From Pseudobdellovibrionaceae bacterium (GTDB lineage Bacteria; Bdellovibrionota; Bdellovibrionia; Bdellovibrionales; JAMPXM01): a stretch of DNA of 64,000 nucleotides. The notes below the pieces were generated by a model. It saw only the letters and a list, made by a program, of their open reading frames with translations, was not told where the DNA came from and ran no database searches. Positions within the stretch are counted from its first letter, which is position 1. Each line of letters opens with the position of its first letter. A program made the translations under genes and the position numbers. Shown in pieces: positions 61,169 through 64,000 of this stretch. The stretch lies in NCBI GenBank assembly GCA_947462815.1, contig CANHQR010000011.1:1-64000 (forward strand). The letters are read 5' to 3'.

Positions 61169-62128
61169 ATGAAGATGCAAGATAAAACCATCGAATTCCA
61201 TGTTGCGAAAGGCGAGACCTGCTTAGGTCTGTTTCCGCTGAAGGAAATCCTCAAGAAAGTCGAAAGCGGAGAGCTTTCGCCAACAGACTATGTTTTCGAC
61301 GAAGTTCACAAAGATTGGGTTGCGATCGCAGCCCATCAGGCCTTTTCAGCTCACCAAGAAGTCTTCCAGCGCTTGTTGGAACAGCAAAAGAATCAGCGCC
61401 GAGCTTCCAATCCACAACTTGCAGCAGGCCAAATTCAAGAGCCCCCGTCGCTGGGAAATGGGCGGGAGGCTTGGTTTGTTCTCAAAGGCGATCATCGCTT
61501 TGGGCCCTTTGATCTTTTAGAGATCGTTCGCATGCTCCAAATGCCAGCCTCCGCTTCGCCGGCTGGCGTGGTTAGCGCGGCGTCAGGGGTGCGTGATCAG
61601 GTGGTTCCGAAAGCACCTGCGCAAACACTCAATGACTGGGACTATGTATGGACCAAACGCCTCAAGGGCTGGACGCGAATTTCACGCCTGAAAGAGTTCG
61701 CCCCCGACATGATCGAAGACTTACGTCAGCGTCTCGTCAATGAACTCGGACAACAAGTTGATGAGATCTTCTTTCGGCGTCGATACGCGCGGGCACGACA
61801 CGAAGCTTCGATTTTGGTGCACAACCATAAGCAGCTGCTCAAGGGTAAGTCCATGGAGATGGGTGCTGGAGGTTTGTCTCTCGTTTTGGAAGCGGGAGAG
61901 CTGGAAGTTGGACAAACCGTTCATCTGCATATGAAACCAAGTCGTGAGACACCAGCCTTCAATACGCAATGTGAAATTGTATCGCAGCGACCGATGAGTC
62001 GCGGAGACTTGAAGTCGACCGTTGTCTATGGACTGAGATTTTTGGATGTCGATGAAAAACTTCGTGATGAGATCGATGTCTGGGCCAATAGAAAATCCCA
62101 CGCGGGTTTCGAAGAGGGGGCCGCATGA
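61169..62128 (+). CDS. GYF_2-GYF_2-PilZ protein
   Basis: A 319-residue cytoplasmic protein. The N-terminus has two GYF_2-like domains: IEFHVAKGETCLGLFPLKEIL ... HKDWVAIAAH (about 3-60) and AWFVLKGDHRFGPFDLLEIV ... RLKGWTRISRL (about 100-180). The C-terminal PilZ domain keeps RRRYARAR (about 203, the RxxxR motif) but at the second motif, normally DxSxxG, reads EMGAGG (about 230), so c-di-GMP binding may be altered. GAGGG precedes ATG 61175; ATG 61169 is possible. Its stop overlaps the VWA lipoprotein gene (ATGA), so it heads an operon with VWA and TPR proteins. Confidence 0.83.
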   Translation: MKMQDKTIEFHVAKGETCLGLFPLKEILKKVESGELSPTDYVFDEVHKDWVAIAAHQAFSAHQEVFQRLLEQQKNQRRASNPQLAAGQIQEPPSLGNGREAWFVLKGDHRFGPFDLLEIVRMLQMPASASPAGVVSAASGVRDQVVPKAPAQTLNDWDYVWTKRLKGWTRISRLKEFAPDMIEDLRQRLVNELGQQVDEIFFRRRYARARHEASILVHNHKQLLKGKSMEMGAGGLSLVLEAGELEVGQTVHLHMKPSRETPAFNTQCEIVSQRPMSRGDLKSTVVYGLRFLDVDEKLRDEIDVWANRKSHAGFEEGAA

Positions 62129-63144
62129 AATGCCAAAGACAAGAAACTTCGAGGAAGTTTTCAGGCCGAGGCCTGAGCTGCGCTCTATCAAATTTCGTCA
62201 CCCTTTTCGCCAGCCTGATGGTGGGCTGCGGCGGACAGAAGTTTGCCGTAGAAGAAGAGAACTCATCTTTCGGTCAGGTCGCCACGTGGAACACCGAGGT
62301 GGATGTGCTCTGGGTGGTGGATACATCCTCGTCCATGGCGAAACATCAAGACCGTCTCGCTTCGCAGGTGGGTCTCTTTATTGATGGTTTGAATCGAACC
62401 GGTTTAGATTATCGCATTGCCGTTACCTCAATGGACATGAGTGGCAGTGGTTTGCGGGGTCGATTCTTTGCGCAGGCGGGAACACCAAAAATTTTGACTG
62501 CGACGACGCCCAATCTCGTCAATGTTCTCGCGGGACGTTTACGTCTGGGGGAATCTGGATCTCCGGTCGAACGCGGTCGAGAAGCCATGCAGGCTGCCCT
62601 AAGCTCACCTTTGGCGACTTCGGATAACGCTGGTTTTTTGCGACCCAACGCGCTTTTGAATGTCATTTATTTGAGCGACGAAGAAGATCAATCGCCGTCC
62701 GTGGATTACACAACTTGGTTGGATTCCATTAAGCCGCCACTTCCCTTGGGAGGACGAAATTGGTTGGCCCACTTCATGGGAGTTATGCCCAGTGACCCTA
62801 ATTGTTTCACGTCCGAATGGGGATTCTCCTCGGTTGGATATGGATACTTGAATCTTGTCGATGCGTCAGGCGGCTCCAAAGAGTCGATTTGCGACGGCAA
62901 CCTTCAGCGCGCTCTGACCAACGTTCGCGCGCGAATTCTGGAGGTCATTACGGAGTTCCCACTCGATCGAAAGCCCAACATTTCCTCCATCAAGGTCTAT
63001 GTTGACGGTCAGTTGGTCGCTCAAGATGCGAATAACGGTTGGACGTATCGCGAGAGCACCAACTCTGTGCGGTTCCATGGCTCGGCGATCCCGGGTGTCG
63101 GTGCCCGTATTCAGGTGCAGTTTGATCCGGAGGGCTTGAAGTGA
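62125..63144 (+). CDS. VWA-domain lipoprotein
   Basis: A 339-residue lipoprotein. The signal segment SNFVTLFASLMVGCGGQKF has a lipobox Cys near residue 33. A von Willebrand A domain follows: the MIDAS start WVVDTSSSMAKHQDRL, later LDYRIAVTSMDMSG, and LNVIYLSDEEDQSP. Near the C-terminus is an extra beta domain (FPLDRKPNISSIKVYVDGQLVAQ). It probably binds a partner protein through a metal site at the periplasmic side of the envelope. It overlaps the PilZ gene (ATGA) and the TPR gene (TGATG at 63142-63146), so all three are translationally coupled. Confidence 0.83.
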   Translation: MKCQRQETSRKFSGRGLSCALSNFVTLFASLMVGCGGQKFAVEEENSSFGQVATWNTEVDVLWVVDTSSSMAKHQDRLASQVGLFIDGLNRTGLDYRIAVTSMDMSGSGLRGRFFAQAGTPKILTATTPNLVNVLAGRLRLGESGSPVERGREAMQAALSSPLATSDNAGFLRPNALLNVIYLSDEEDQSPSVDYTTWLDSIKPPLPLGGRNWLAHFMGVMPSDPNCFTSEWGFSSVGYGYLNLVDASGGSKESICDGNLQRALTNVRARILEVITEFPLDRKPNISSIKVYVDGQLVAQDANNGWTYRESTNSVRFHGSAIPGVGARIQVQFDPEGLK

Positions 63145-64000
63145 TGCGAACGAACGCTCAACAGCAAAATCATTGGGACTTGACCAGGGCGATGCTGCTC
63201 TTCAGTGCGATCTTGATCGGAGGACTTTCAGCTTCTCAGGCGATCGCAGCTCAGAACGATCGAAATGAGTTGGTCGATCAGCTGAAGTTCAAAGCGGGCG
63301 ACGAGTCAGGCAACGAAATGAAGGCTCTCAAGACTGAGCTTCTGGTGATGCGCTCGGAAAAAAAGGCTCTTGAGCAGCTCCAGAGTCTGCGCAAACGCCA
63401 TAAGGGCACGCGCATGGAGGGCGAGATTCTCTATCGCCTCGCGGAAATTCATATGCGTCGAGCACGGACTTCGAGATTTTTCGAGGTGCATCGCGATTCG
63501 CAGCAAATCATTAAGGTTGCACCGACATTGGTCAAAGAGGCGAGCGAAGTTCGTCAAATCAAACAGGCTCTCAGCGTCTATAGCGAACTCGAGACGAAGT
63601 TTCCGCGCTTTCGAGCTCTTGATATTGTGATTTTTAATTCGGCCTATGCTCATCAGCAAATTGGTCAACACGATCTCGCTAAGAAACATCTGCAGCGCTT
63701 ATTGAGTCAGCATCCTCAGTCGCCTTTGGTCCCCGATGCCTTGCTGAGTCTTGGTGAGCTCCACTATCAGGACCGTCAATTCCAAGCGGCACTCACGACG
63801 TTCTTGAAAATCAAAGCCTATCCGGAAGCTCGGGCATATCCCTACGGACTCTATAAGGCCGCATGGTCCCGCTATAATTTGCAGGACGAGGACGGTGCGA
63901 TTCGACTCCTTGAGGAGACGATTGCCTTTGGCCATTTGAAGGCCAAAGAAGACGCGGTGATTGGCGGACAGAAGCTCGACTTGCGGAAAGAGGCGCTGAG
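63144..64000 (+). CDS. Exported TPR protein, cut by the window end
   Basis: The first 285 codons of a gene running past the window. The ATG overlaps the stop of the VWA gene (TGATG). A signal peptide is visible (MLLFSAILIGGLSASQAIAAQ, cut after AIA near residue 35). A charged coiled-coil-like segment follows (MKALKTELLVMRSEKKALEQL), then TPR-like repeats (EGEILYRLAEIHMRRA, LDIVIFNSAYAHQQIGQHDLAKKHLQRL, PDALLSLGELHYQDRQFQAALTTFLKI, in pieces). It resembles CpoB/YbgF-like or gliding-type periplasmic TPR proteins in layout, but which is not shown. Confidence 0.75.
   Translation, partial: MRTNAQQQNHWDLTRAMLLFSAILIGGLSASQAIAAQNDRNELVDQLKFKAGDESGNEMKALKTELLVMRSEKKALEQLQSLRKRHKGTRMEGEILYRLAEIHMRRARTSRFFEVHRDSQQIIKVAPTLVKEASEVRQIKQALSVYSELETKFPRFRALDIVIFNSAYAHQQIGQHDLAKKHLQRLLSQHPQSPLVPDALLSLGELHYQDRQFQAALTTFLKIKAYPEARAYPYGLYKAAWSRYNLQDEDGAIRLLEETIAFGHLKAKEDAVIGGQKLDLRKEAL

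Noticed and set aside
1-64000. rRNA, tRNA, CRISPR arrays, prophage and toxin-antitoxin genes
   Set aside because: Looked for but no cloverleaf, array of equal repeats and spacers, or phage structural genes were seen.

Overview
The window is a dense stretch of a Gram-negative chromosome with base composition by eye a little above 50% GC. It holds about 50 protein-coding genes on both strands, short intergenic gaps and many ATGA-type overlaps. No rRNA, tRNA, CRISPR array or prophage was seen. Several features together suggest a predatory or free-living member of the former Deltaproteobacteria, most likely Bdellovibrionota. They are many outer-membrane beta-barrels and lipoproteins, a Ser/Thr kinase with a PEGA domain, GYF_2 and PilZ proteins, an Mla/MCE system behind alanine racemase, AddAB instead of RecBCD, and PhnCDE without C-P lyase. 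This assignment is inference; no marker gene proves it.

Layout. 0-6.4 kb: lpxH-like hydrolase, a TPR/winged-helix regulator coupled to a small secreted protein, and nadK-recN. 6.6-9.9 kb: M3 oligopeptidase, a small membrane protein and a Cys/Gly/Tyr-rich lipoprotein. 10.1-17.4 kb: a secreted protein with a barrel protein, acyl-CoA synthetase, Ser/Thr kinase, coaE and an exported protein. 17.5-24.3 kb: three paralogous FadL/PorV-like outer-membrane proteins, two of them beside a lipoprotein gene, with an IS1-like transposase between copies one and two. 24.4-31.1 kb: addB-addA. 31.1-36.1 kb: lipoprotein, monoacylglycerol-lipase-like hydrolase, small barrel, secreted protein, nadB. 36.2-46.7 kb: a forward run of a histidine-kinase-like protein lacking the usual phospho-acceptor His, a pseudo-GGDEF protein, alr, mlaE, mlaF, an MCE protein with a beta-rich C-terminal half, and purH. 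46.9-53.3 kb: a GYF_2/TPR membrane protein, a lipoprotein, a short serine acetyltransferase, and a large exported protein that may be TULIP/BPI-like with a coupled secreted partner. 53.4-57 kb: MFS exporter overlapping rsmI tail to tail, Nudix and HAD hydrolases. 57.1-60.2 kb: phnD-phnC-phnE. 61.1-64 kb: GYF_2-GYF_2-PilZ protein, VWA lipoprotein and a TPR protein cut by the window end.

Themes. Envelope biogenesis and lipid handling recur: LpxH-like, Mla, acyl-CoA synthetase, lipase, possible TULIP, barrels and lipoproteins. Three signalling proteins have altered key residues: a kinase-like protein without the phospho-acceptor His, a GGDEF domain reading GGRFV, and a PilZ domain with an altered second motif. 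Intergenic DNA carries short tandem duplications, often right after stop codons, and a 21-nt dispersed motif occurs five times, all in one orientation, between 10.0 and 18.8 kb.
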